Part shown: positions 1 through 5,575 of the stretch, piece after piece | Layout of the letters: every line of letters begins with the position of its first letter | How positions within the stretch are numbered: the first letter of the stretch is position 1 | Assembly: GCA_030613225.1 (NCBI GenBank) | Contig: JAUWMJ010000057.1 | Location: 1 to 10,637 of the forward strand | Origin: Desulfobacterales bacterium | GTDB lineage: Bacteria > Desulfobacterota > Desulfobacteria > Desulfobacterales > JAUWMJ01 | DNA: 10,637 nucleotides | Direction of reading: 5' to 3' | Translations under genes and position numbers: made by a program | Notes under the pieces: generated by a model | What the model saw: only the letters and a program-made list of their open reading frames with translations | Database searches by the model: none | What the model was told of the DNA's origin: nothing

Positions 1-169
1 CCGCACCTTGTCCTATCCGCACCTTGTAGTTGCCGCACCTTGTACTTGCCGCACCTTCTACTTGCCGCACCTTTTACTTGCCGAACCTTTGACTTGCCGA
101 TCCTTTGACTTGCCGAACCTTTGACTTGCCGATCCTTTGACTTGCCGATCCTTTGACTTACCGAACCCA
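1..169. repeat. 16-bp tandem repeat array, left end
   Basis: Ten contiguous 16-bp units with the core CCG(C/A)(A/T)CCTT plus a 7-bp variable tail ending in ACTTG run from 1 to 160, and a decayed eleventh starts at 161. There are no spacers. Neighbouring units share the same tail variants (GTACTTG, then CTACTTG and TTACTTG, then five with TGACTT), as expected from local duplication or slippage. The same unit forms the array at the right end, so the two may be one array in a circular molecule. Iteron (replication) or centromere-like (partition) roles are possible but unproven. The minus strand stays open only because the 16-bp period gives a 16-codon repeat without stops; I do not regard it as coding. 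Confidence 0.93.
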
Positions 170-244
170 TGAGGGGGGTAGGGGGGTGAAAGACGACAAT
201 TCCGGAAGAGTCGCTTTGCATCACCTTGAGGGGGGTAGGGGGGA
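170..244 (+). repeat. Two G-tract direct repeats, G4-capable
   Basis: The motif TGAGGGGGGTAGGGGGG occurs at 170-186 and again at 227-243, with the G-rich strand on plus. Each copy has two runs of six or seven G, enough for four GGG tracts and so a possible G-quadruplex. Related motifs with the G-rich strand on minus lie near the other end (9953-10072). The copies flank the tandem array symmetrically if the molecule is circular. Confidence 0.75.
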
Positions 245-386
245 GCTGCTGAAAAACCCGCAACGAACCCGTAAGAAAACCGGAAAAAAACACGGGCCTG
301 CCCAGGAATAAAATGGTCGAATTTTCGAATATATTCGACATTGTAAAAACGCAAGCGGGTTCCCCGCCCACTGTAGGTTTAGGTAA
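245..386. other. Non-coding stretch with nested palindrome
   Basis: No convincing gene is seen. A minus-strand frame reaches through here into the array, but it starts with a TTG that lacks a ribosome binding site and mostly reads repeats. The notable element is a nested dyad at 316-339: GTCGAAT at 316-322 pairs with ATTCGAC at 333-339, and a perfect 14-bp palindrome (TCGAATATATTCGA) sits at 325-338. This could be an operator or a site for a dimeric DNA-binding protein. Confidence 0.45.
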
Positions 387-424
387 AACGACATGGGTTA
401 CCCAGGGAAAAAATCTAACGACAT
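387..424 (-). promoter_or_regulatory. Paired octamer sites (ATGTCGTT on minus), 30 bp apart
   Basis: AACGACAT, the complement of ATGTCGTT, occurs at 387-394 and 417-424. The same octamer occurs three times on plus upstream of the recombinase gene (7765, 7899, 7931). The 387 copy has an extended match on the minus strand, ATGTCGTTTTACCTAAACC against ATGTCGTTAACCCTAAAAC at 7931. The spacing of about three helical turns suggests one protein face. These could be arm-type recombinase sites or operators; which is undecided. Confidence 0.5.
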
Positions 425-440
425 CACCGGAGTGCATAAA

Positions 441-468
441 TTGTGCACAGTATTATATAAGTTATATA
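441..468 (+). promoter_or_regulatory. Possible promoter with adjacent dyad
   Basis: TTGTGC (441-446) and TATATA (463-468) are separated by 16 bp in a very AT-rich stretch. The -35 hexamer overlaps the inverted repeat GTGCA (432-436) / TGCAC (444-448), a plausible operator. A start near 475 would give a short transcript ending at the terminator at 523-550. This is prediction from consensus only. Confidence 0.35.
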
Positions 469-472
469 TAAC

Positions 473-556
473 CATAACTTCTACGAAGTTTATGGGAATT
501 ATGGATGCTATCTATTGAAGGAAAAAACCTGATTATAAGGTCAGGTTTTTGTCTTT
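473..556 (+). ncRNA. Candidate short terminated transcript (sRNA or leader)
   Basis: Downstream of the possible promoter lies a 5' hairpin, CATAACTTC (473-481) paired with GAAGTTTATG (485-494) with one bulged base. A short linker and an intrinsic terminator follow. The linker contains an ATG-started frame of eight codons (492-518) without a ribosome binding site. The arrangement fits a small regulatory RNA of about 80 nt, or an attenuator leader that stops before the next genes. No known RNA family is recognised. Confidence 0.28.
523..550. terminator. Bidirectional intrinsic terminator
   Basis: AAAAACCTGA (523-532) and TCAGGTTTTT (541-550) form a perfect 10-bp stem with an 8-nt loop. The plus strand continues into T-rich sequence (gtctttattttattttt), and the minus strand has the run of T from the A-rich left arm. 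It could end transcripts from either side, including the degraded minus-strand frame to its right. Confidence 0.65.
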
Positions 557-589
557 ATTTTATTTTTCTTCCCGGGGGAGTCTTGAATC

Positions 590-859
590 TTAAAATATTC
601 GAATTCTGGTCAAAATGTGGGAAAATCCCTTCCAAGAGATCAGGATTTTGTCTGGATTTGATATTCCGAACGTGAAAGTTCCAGCTTCCCGTTTAGTTAT
701 CCTTTCCAGTATATCAAGCTTCGGAATGGCGGCTACGCCGAGGTTGGTATGGGGAAAAGCAAAAACCATGCCAGGTTTTTATTTATTTGTAATATTTACT
801 ATGTTTTCCAGTACTTGCTTTAATGTATCGGAAATACCTTTAGCTTGTATCGGTATCAC
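590..859 (-). pseudogene. Minus-strand frame with an in-frame TAA (possible remnant)
   Basis: Reading the minus strand from a GTG at 859, one frame gives 26 residues (VIPIQAKGISDTLKQVLENI...), a TAA at 781-779, three codons, then an ATG at 769 and 59 residues to a stop at 592-590. The second part (MVFAFPHTNLGVAAIPKLDI...) has a protein-like mix of charged and hydrophobic residues, and the frame points to the bidirectional terminator at 523-550. No good ribosome binding site is seen for either part. A competing 98-residue plus-strand frame (615-911) also lacks a binding site and looks like an antisense shadow. The best reading is a decayed gene of unknown function, or chance. No family is recognised. 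Nothing else gene-like is seen between 555 and 1000. Confidence 0.25.
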
Positions 860-951
860 CTGCTTCCCGGGGAGCTGCGATCCTCTACATAATTTTTATT
901 CTATGTTTTAAAATATAAGGAAATCCGATATCTTTAATCGATTTTTCCTGT

Positions 952-980
952 TTGACTTGTTTCCGCTTTTTTATTATTGA
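952..980 (+). promoter_or_regulatory. Possible promoter for the first operon
   Basis: TTGACT (952-957) lies 17 bp from TATTGA (975-980) just before the first well-supported gene. The predicted start falls close to the GGAGG ribosome binding site at 991, so the leader would be very short. The -10 match is poor, so support is weak. Confidence 0.3.
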
Positions 981-1001
981 TTGAAATCTGGGAGGTTATG
1001 A

Positions 1002-1220
1002 ATGTTGCGTTTAATGGAGGAATTGACTCGAACTTTTAACACCCTTCCAGATCTTTCAGATTCGGACCGTAGGAGGTTACTTTCTATGCTGCACACCTGG
1101 CAGCTTTACGTTTCTGCTTATATTTTTAACTCGGAAATTGAGAGATATGATGAGATTATAAAGAAAAAGGCCGATAGACTGACATCTACCGACCTTTTAA
1201 AAAGAGGAAATGATTATTGA
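1002..1220 (+). CDS. Small helical hypothetical protein (72 aa)
   Basis: Function unknown. The ATG follows a strong GGAGG (991-995), and the product is a charged, probably all-helical protein (MEELTRTFNTL..., then SEIERYDEIIKKKADRLTS). It has no signal peptide or clear membrane segment. It opens the gene series, and its TGA overlaps the TTG start of the next gene by three bases, so the two are probably translationally coupled and may work together. Inside the gene, two arginine codons AGGAGG (1071-1076) sit 9 nt before an in-frame ATG (1086), a good internal initiation signal that could yield a 44-residue C-terminal form. A coupling partner or regulator of the winged-helix protein is a guess only. 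Confidence 0.75.
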   Translation: MLRLMEELTRTFNTLPDLSDSDRRRLLSMLHTWQLYVSAYIFNSEIERYDEIIKKKADRLTSTDLLKRGNDY

Positions 1221-1669
1221 AGAATACAAAAGCCTCACTTTTGATCACATTATGGTCTGTGTACCGAGCTGGCAAGCGACACTACACGACCATGTCATGC
1301 GCTCAGGGCATTAAGTTACTATCAAAATATCACGAAGTCAATATTAAAAGACGATGGTTTTTTTATTGTATGCGTGATTTCCTCGATGAAGGTCTTATTG
1401 CACGCAAGCCCCGGTACAACCAAAACACTTCCGGGTGTATCAATCAAATCCCTTCTCTTATATCTTTTACTCTTAAGGGTCTGAAATACTTATCAAGAAA
1501 TAAGGTATCCGGCGCCTTTCAGGCTCTTAAATCTATGATGTCCTGGCTGAAATCAAAAGATCAGAGGTTTCCCCAGGAGCGTGATCTTATGCCTGAGTTT
1601 TCCCTGGAGGAGAGATCTGCCAATGTTCATAAATTAAAGAAATTACTTAAGAATTTCGGAGGCCCTTAG
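1217..1669 (+). CDS. Winged-helix-like DNA-binding protein (150 aa)
   Basis: Likely a DNA-binding protein. Residues about 28-95 have the helix-helix-helix-wing look of a winged helix: an amphipathic helix with GIKLLSKYHEV, a recognition-type helix KRRWFFYCMRDFLDEGLIAR, a basic turn with RKPRYNQN as the wing, and FTLKGLKYLSR closing it. The C-terminal part (KSMMSWLKSKDQRFPQERDL...) is charged and helical. The start is TTG at 1217, overlapping the TGA of the gene before and preceded by AGAGGA (1204-1209), which supports coupled translation. It is the only obvious candidate in the window for a transcriptional regulator or replication-initiator-like DNA binder. It could bind the octamer or palindromic sites, which is inference. 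No specific family is assigned. Confidence 0.7.
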   Translation: MKNTKASLLITLWSVYRAGKRHYTTMSCAQGIKLLSKYHEVNIKRRWFFYCMRDFLDEGLIARKPRYNQNTSGCINQIPSLISFTLKGLKYLSRNKVSGAFQALKSMMSWLKSKDQRFPQERDLMPEFSLEERSANVHKLKKLLKNFGGP

Positions 1670-1744
1670 TTTGTGCACTCCGGTCATGTTTATATCGAGT
1701 ATGATCCGAAATATTAAAAACACAACACATGGTATCGCTGCGAG

Positions 1745-2104
1745 ATGGATCGGCGTGGTGGTACCACAACATATGGGATTATGGACGTTCCTGATTATTT
1801 AACATCGACATTGCCTTTATTTTCTCTTCGCGTTCGCGGGAAGTGGAAAAAAGACGTTATTTTCCAGGTTATTAAAGGCAAACAAATTGTCCGTAATTAT
1901 ACCGATTATGATGGTAGCGCAAAGACTCACCTGATTCAGTTTCAATCAAAGTTTGCCCTGGCTGTTTTATCCTGGCAGGCTTTACCTGCGGATTCTAAGC
2001 GCTGGTATAATGCACGGGAGGCTAAACTTGGCCTACGTATCTCTGGTTATAATTTTTACATTTCTCTTTATCTCCGTGACAAGCTGGATGGCTTGCCCGG
2101 CTAA
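1745..2104 (+). CDS. SWQ-module protein 1 (119 aa)
   Basis: Function unknown. It belongs to a set of related proteins in this window (see 4054-4326, 7298-7675 and the N-terminal part of 2644-3681). Shared landmarks are PLFSLRVRGK (24-33), a KGKQ.V.N segment near 44-51, Q.QSKFALAVLSWQALP (65-81), and a closing GYNFYISLYL (101-110). The pattern of a small strand-rich start, a QR/QSKF helix, a SWxxL helix and an aromatic tail recalls DUF6266-type proteins; that is resemblance, not proof. No strong ribosome binding site precedes ATG 1745. ATG 1781 (MDVPDYLT...) is an alternative with GGG just upstream and a length nearer its paralogs. It sits 75 bp after the winged-helix gene. No signal peptide is seen. 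Confidence 0.72.
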   Translation: MDRRGGTTTYGIMDVPDYLTSTLPLFSLRVRGKWKKDVIFQVIKGKQIVRNYTDYDGSAKTHLIQFQSKFALAVLSWQALPADSKRWYNAREAKLGLRISGYNFYISLYLRDKLDGLPG

Positions 2105-2124
2105 AATTACCCTGGGTGCAATCA

Positions 2125-2637
2125 ATGATTAAAATTCACTCATTAGCTTTTGGGCCCGCTTTGCGGTCTGCTCTGGTCCAGGCTAAGGTTAGTATTTATA
2201 TTTCCATTTATGTTACATCTTTTAATTTTCGTAAGAAGAATGATCTTGTACATATTTTATTTATTATCCTTCGTCAGAGGCTCGATGCCGGCCTCGATGT
2301 CAGGTTTATAATCGACCATCCCCGTAAGCATAAGACCAACTATCATGCAACTCAATTTTTAATCCGTAGATTAAAATCTTGGAAATTTCCTTTTTACATT
2401 GCTCCGGAGAAATCGACTTTACACGCAAAAGTTATTCTAATTGACAGGGAAACTGTTTTTCTTGGTAGTCACAATCTTACTAAAGCGAGTTTACGGAGTC
2501 CTCTTGAGCTCAGTGTTGAAATTAAAGACCAGTTAACTTGTCAGTCGATTCTGCGCTGGTTTACGAGTAAATTTAACAATCCCGTATTTGTTTTTTATCC
2601 CCCGGGATCTTACCAGATTTCAGACGTGTATCCTTGA
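2125..2637 (+). CDS. PLD-superfamily nuclease-like protein, single HKD motif (170 aa)
   Basis: A member of the phospholipase D superfamily, closest in layout to short single-motif Nuc-type nucleases, which act as dimers on DNA without metal. The catalytic motif is complete: H100-x-K102-x4-D107, then GSHN at 114-117 (LHAKVILID ... FLGSHNLTKASL). The preceding strand VRFIIDHPR is also typical of the family. About 170 residues matches single-domain Nuc proteins. No signal peptide is evident, so a cytoplasmic role is expected. The start is taken at ATG 2125; GTG 2116 in the same frame adds three residues, and both have only a weak GGGTG nearby. In an element without a recognised relaxase or replication nickase, this enzyme could process element DNA or attack rival DNA; this is inference. 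A phospholipid substrate is less likely at this size. Confidence 0.82.
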   Translation: MIKIHSLAFGPALRSALVQAKVSIYISIYVTSFNFRKKNDLVHILFIILRQRLDAGLDVRFIIDHPRKHKTNYHATQFLIRRLKSWKFPFYIAPEKSTLHAKVILIDRETVFLGSHNLTKASLRSPLELSVEIKDQLTCQSILRWFTSKFNNPVFVFYPPGSYQISDVYP

Positions 2638-2643
2638 GGTGTC

Positions 2644-3681
2644 ATGGCTAAAACTAAAGGCTCTAACCCTCCGGTCCGGGAACTACTTTATGAGGACGCC
2701 GGTGGTATTCTACATTATTTCGGTGAATTCTTTCGTGGGATTTTCAAGGAGGGTTATATTTCTCCTGATGATCCTGGTGTTGATATTACTGGACAGTCTA
2801 CAAGGGGTGCGCGACCTACTCAACAAGGTGCCGGCACTCAGGCCCAGGAAGAAATCCGTCAGAGATACAAAAGCTGTATTGATCTTTGGCATTCTTTACC
2901 TTTGGTTTGTCCTGTTCCCCTTCCGGATCCTCCACCTACTTCGAAGGAGTCTGTTTGGGAGGCAAAACAAGAGCATGGCGTTGTTTGTAGTTATTATGAT
3001 CTTTTTATGCGGTGTTGTCTTAAGTGGGCTCGGGATCATGATAATGTAATGCCTAACGGTGATTGTTTTCCTTGCGAATCTTTATGCTTCTGTGATGATG
3101 TTCTTATATATTATACCACAACCTCGATGCAGGTTAATGAACAGCAAACCCTTTCAGTGTTAAACCCTGCCGAGGGCTGTCTTTATAAGTGGGAAATAGT
3201 CTCGGGTGGTGGAGGTCTATCTGCTTCCTCTGGTCTTAGTGTTATATTTACAGCGCCGGACTCTAACAGCGAGTGCTTACAAAATGCCGTTATTTCCCTT
3301 TCTGTCGGTTCTACTCAGTGTGACAGTTTACCGATCGCTGTAAATGGTTATCTACCGCCTACCGATGCCTATCGTGTTTCAGTCTGCATACTTGACTTGT
3401 TTTGCGAGGAAGTTGAAGCCCGTGTATATTGTTCAACCTTAGTACATTGGCATTACTTTACCTGTTCAGGCGTTTATAAGACTTATTCGGTTTGCTACAA
3501 CTGGGGTGCTACAGGAAATAGTCCTCCTTATTTTTGCCCTGATTTTTGTCCTCTTTATCCTTCTTGGACAGGCTGCGAAGAACGCGCCGCCCAAGGGGGT
3601 TGTGCTCCTATAGGTAAGATCGAGGATCTTCGTACCACACAAATGATTTCAGACGGTTGTTGCCCGGGTCCACTATTATGA
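2644..3681 (+). CDS. Cysteine-rich protein: SWQ-like segment plus Ig-like region (345 aa)
   Basis: No known family is recognised for the whole protein. Residues about 58-130 carry the landmarks of the SWQ proteins: PTQQGAGTQAQEEIRQRYKS, then LWHSLP, then KESVWEAKQEH and SYYDLFMRCCLKWARD, matching QR-helix, SWQ.LP, W..A and GYNFYISLYL of the paralogs. Residues about 155-225 look like an Ig/PKD-type beta fold (SMQVNEQQTLSV, YKWEIVSGGG, TAPDSNSECLQNAVISLSV). I count 23 cysteines, including C-x2-C-x4-C-x-C at 141-150 and others across the C-terminal half. There is no signal peptide or membrane segment, which is odd for a protein that looks disulfide-bonded or metal-binding. It follows the PLD gene by 6 bp with GAGGTG before the ATG, and its stop overlaps the next start (ATGA). 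A virion-like, adhesive or secreted role is possible; unproven. Confidence 0.8.
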   Translation: MAKTKGSNPPVRELLYEDAGGILHYFGEFFRGIFKEGYISPDDPGVDITGQSTRGARPTQQGAGTQAQEEIRQRYKSCIDLWHSLPLVCPVPLPDPPPTSKESVWEAKQEHGVVCSYYDLFMRCCLKWARDHDNVMPNGDCFPCESLCFCDDVLIYYTTTSMQVNEQQTLSVLNPAEGCLYKWEIVSGGGGLSASSGLSVIFTAPDSNSECLQNAVISLSVGSTQCDSLPIAVNGYLPPTDAYRVSVCILDLFCEEVEARVYCSTLVHWHYFTCSGVYKTYSVCYNWGATGNSPPYFCPDFCPLYPSWTGCEERAAQGGCAPIGKIEDLRTTQMISDGCCPGPLL

Positions 3682-4034
3682 TTGACGATTTATCTTTTAG
3701 AGAGTCTATTCTTTTCAAAGCAAGGGAAAGATACATGCCGCACAGGACAAATAATATTACTGTCGCCCTGGAGCTTTACTTAAAACACATTGCTACTGAA
3801 GACGAGCAGGTACCTGTTTTTATATCTTCTAAAACCCGGCCCAGGAACTGGGTTGATAAGCTGGACCGGCCGAATTGTCCTTCTTGTGGCCGGTCGTTAT
3901 TATTACGGGCGGTGACGACTCCGAAAGGCAGGGCTAATAGAGAAGGTTATCAGACTTGCTGGGAGTGTCTTGACTGTGGCTTTGAAAAATACAGCCTTAA
4001 ATCTATAGCAGATCGCTTACGTTCGATAAATTAA
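3678..4034 (+). CDS. Zinc-ribbon protein (118 aa)
   Basis: A small protein with a likely zinc ribbon: C67-P-S-C70-G, a 23-residue insert, then C94-W-E-C97-L-D-C100-G. The natural pairing is C67/C70 with C97/C100. The N-terminal half (residues 1-45) is helical and charged with a TNNITVALELYLKHI stretch. ATG 3678 is chosen because it overlaps the TGA of the cysteine-rich gene as ATGA, the usual sign of coupled translation; an in-frame TTG at 3657 would lie inside the previous gene. Zinc ribbons of this sort bind nucleic acids or protein partners. Here it could be a transcription or replication accessory factor, or a chaperone for its cysteine-rich neighbour. The specific role is unknown. Confidence 0.78.
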   Translation: MIDDLSFRESILFKARERYMPHRTNNITVALELYLKHIATEDEQVPVFISSKTRPRNWVDKLDRPNCPSCGRSLLLRAVTTPKGRANREGYQTCWECLDCGFEKYSLKSIADRLRSIN

Positions 4035-4053
4035 CTAACAAAAGGTTTTCATT

Positions 4054-4326
4054 ATGGCGAAAGTCTATCGCCCTTTATTTTCTGATGAAGCGTCCGGTAG
4101 GGTTGGTGTTGTTGTTTCCTTTAAAAAGGGAGCCGTCTGGAATTCTATCATTCCACAGTTCTACAGGTCCCGGGCTGTTTCCGCTTTGTTGACCGCACGG
4201 CGTAATTTATTTTCTTCGCTCTGTGAGTCTTGGCAGCTTTTAACTCCTGCAGAAAAGCAAGATTACAGCGATAACGCTCCTGAACACAGGACCGGGTTTC
4301 AGTATTATCTTTCTCTTTACTTATGA
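4054..4326 (+). CDS. SWQ-module protein 2 (90 aa)
   Basis: Function unknown; the shortest of the stand-alone SWQ proteins and essentially the bare module. It reads MAKVYRPLFSDEASGRVG at the start, has a KKG (24-26), a TARRNLF helix (47-53), ESWQLLTPAEKQDYS (58-72) and ends at GFQYYLSLYL (81-90). These align with the 1745 and 7298 proteins. The ribosome binding site AAAAGG (4040-4045) precedes ATG 4054. The start context (AAAGG..., then ATGGC) resembles that of the 7298 gene, and the three-gene glycan cassette lies between the two, so cassette capture between paralogs is conceivable. A helix-rich structural or nucleic-acid-binding role is a guess. Confidence 0.75.
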   Translation: MAKVYRPLFSDEASGRVGVVVSFKKGAVWNSIIPQFYRSRAVSALLTARRNLFSSLCESWQLLTPAEKQDYSDNAPEHRTGFQYYLSLYL

Positions 4327-4430
4327 TCATCTTTTTACTCCATACATTTATATTAACCCTTGATAGTTCGTTGACTACAGCGCTTTTGACGGCTTTGAAA
4401 AAAGGAGGTCTTTTAACAAAATGGCTTTAG
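4323..4430 (+). CDS. Possible small hydrophobic peptide (35 aa)
   Basis: This frame starts with ATG overlapping the TGA of the SWQ gene (ATGA) and ends with TAG 10 bases inside the GT9 gene, filling the whole gap between them. It reads MIIFLLHTFILTLDSSL..., a hydrophobic N-terminal stretch followed by ALKKGGLLTKWL. It has no ribosome binding site of its own and would depend on re-initiation. The AAAGGAGG inside it serves the next gene. It may be a small membrane peptide or a coupling leader, or simply an open intergenic frame. Confidence 0.3.
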   Translation: MIIFLLHTFILTLDSSLTTALLTALKKGGLLTKWL

Positions 4431-5575
4431 GCAGTCAATTCAACACAATTATTTACTTTTCTGATACTGGTGACATTTTTGATGTACTTCCTAATCGTTA
4501 TATTAAGTCTAGGCGTGATCTTAATTCTCTTATGGCCATGCCCGACTCTGTAGGAATGAAGTTTTTTTATGTTCCCGGGTATTTTCCGATCGACAAAAAA
4601 GACTGGGTTGTTAAGCTTCCTTCCGGGTTAAGAGCACCCAGGCTGGTTACTCGCGACGGCATTGACTCCGCTCTACTTTTAGCTTCTCAGGAATCTAAAT
4701 TTATTATCGATAATTATGACAAAGTTCTTTTTGAATTCGAGGGCGGCATGGGTGATTATCTTGATGAGGTTGACGTTGTGCTCCAGCTGAGCAGGCTCGA
4801 TCCCTTGAAGAAAATTATGGTTCTTATGGACCCTTCCAGGATCGATGCAGTCCGCTTGATTCATGGGTTTGAGAATATAAAAGTGTTTGGCCGGCGGGAC
4901 CAGATTGCCGGCAAGCCGCCTTCGATTAAATTTAATCGTATTAATGATCTTTGCGGCAACTACCTTCCAGACGGGAAGATAGGCGCTTATTCTAAGATTT
5001 CAGGTCTTGATTCACCTGCTTACAGGTCTCCTGTTATTATTCCTGAGTCCGCTCAGGAGGCTATTTTAGAAAAAGCCCAAGGATATATCGGTAAAAAGTA
5101 CGATTATTTTTTTGTGCTGCATACCATGTCCGGGAACACTAATGCTAAGAGTATTCGGCCCGAGGACGTTGTTGATTTACTTAATCCGCTTATTAAAAAT
5201 AAGAATATTTTCTTTTTCCATCTTGGAGGGTCCGGGGAGGAGGTGATTAAACATGACCGGATCATAAGCTTACAGGGCGAATTGTCCTGGGTGGAAGTCT
5301 TTGCTTTAACTTCCATCTCTCACGGTTGTATTTGTATCGATTCTGCGGTTATGCATATTGCCCAACACTGCAACACGCCTTGTGTCTCTTTTTGGGGCCC
5401 AACAGAGCCTTGTAATATTCTTGGCCCAGTCCATGGCGTTACAGCTATTTCAACAAGCATGACATGTTCAGGTTGTAACAAATATGACTGCGCCCAATCA
5501 TCTTGTATGCGTACTTTTAACAGAAGCCTTATTCGTAGACATCTTAAAAAACTTATTGGAGGAACTCATGCGTAA
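4421..5575 (+). CDS. GT9 (heptosyltransferase-like) glycosyltransferase (384 aa)
   Basis: A GT-B fold enzyme resembling the ADP-heptose:LPS heptosyltransferase family (GT9), which transfers a sugar from a nucleotide donor to a glycan acceptor on the cytoplasmic side. Seen in the sequence: an EFEGGMGDYLDEVD segment (106-118) matching the GGxGD loop of the N-terminal Rossmann half, then the C-terminal donor site HGCICIDSAVMHIAQ (301-315), SFWGPTEP (323-330), and a closing cysteine set C349, C352, C357, C362 common in this family. About 100 residues precede the GGMGD loop, more than in classic WaaC/WaaF, so the N-terminus is atypical. The ATG has a strong AAAGGAGG (4400-4407). Its stop overlaps the next gene. 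The exact sugar and acceptor cannot be read from sequence; heptose is not assured. Confidence 0.85.
   Translation: MALGSQFNTIIYFSDTGDIFDVLPNRYIKSRRDLNSLMAMPDSVGMKFFYVPGYFPIDKKDWVVKLPSGLRAPRLVTRDGIDSALLLASQESKFIIDNYDKVLFEFEGGMGDYLDEVDVVLQLSRLDPLKKIMVLMDPSRIDAVRLIHGFENIKVFGRRDQIAGKPPSIKFNRINDLCGNYLPDGKIGAYSKISGLDSPAYRSPVIIPESAQEAILEKAQGYIGKKYDYFFVLHTMSGNTNAKSIRPEDVVDLLNPLIKNKNIFFFHLGGSGEEVIKHDRIISLQGELSWVEVFALTSISHGCICIDSAVMHIAQHCNTPCVSFWGPTEPCNILGPVHGVTAISTSMTCSGCNKYDCAQSSCMRTFNRSLIRRHLKKLIGGTHA

Noticed and set aside
1..169. CRISPR array
   Set aside because: The 16-bp units are directly abutting with no spacers, and no cas genes are present.
58..354. 98-aa minus-strand protein with 16-residue repeats
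   Set aside because: It is the tandem array and G-tract repeats read as protein; TTG start without a ribosome binding site.
473..494. loxP-like site (ATAACTTC...GAAGTTTAT)
   Set aside because: Only the outer half-site bases resemble loxP; arms are too short and there is no 8-bp spacer, so it is better read as a small hairpin.
615..911. 98-aa plus-strand protein
   Set aside because: No ribosome binding site, unusual composition, and the opposite strand reads more protein-like.
427..1684. 11-bp inverted match ACCGGAGTGCA / TGCACTCCGGT as recombination sites
   Set aside because: Matches of this length are expected by chance many times in 10 kb, and no further symmetry supports it.
1686..1802. 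38-aa frame overlapping the start of SWQ gene 1
   Set aside because: No ribosome binding site, and most of it overlaps the better-supported 1745 frame.
2588..3049. 153-aa hydrophobic frame overlapping the cysteine-rich gene
   Set aside because: Out-of-frame shadow of T-rich codons; the 2644 frame has the binding site and couples with both neighbours.
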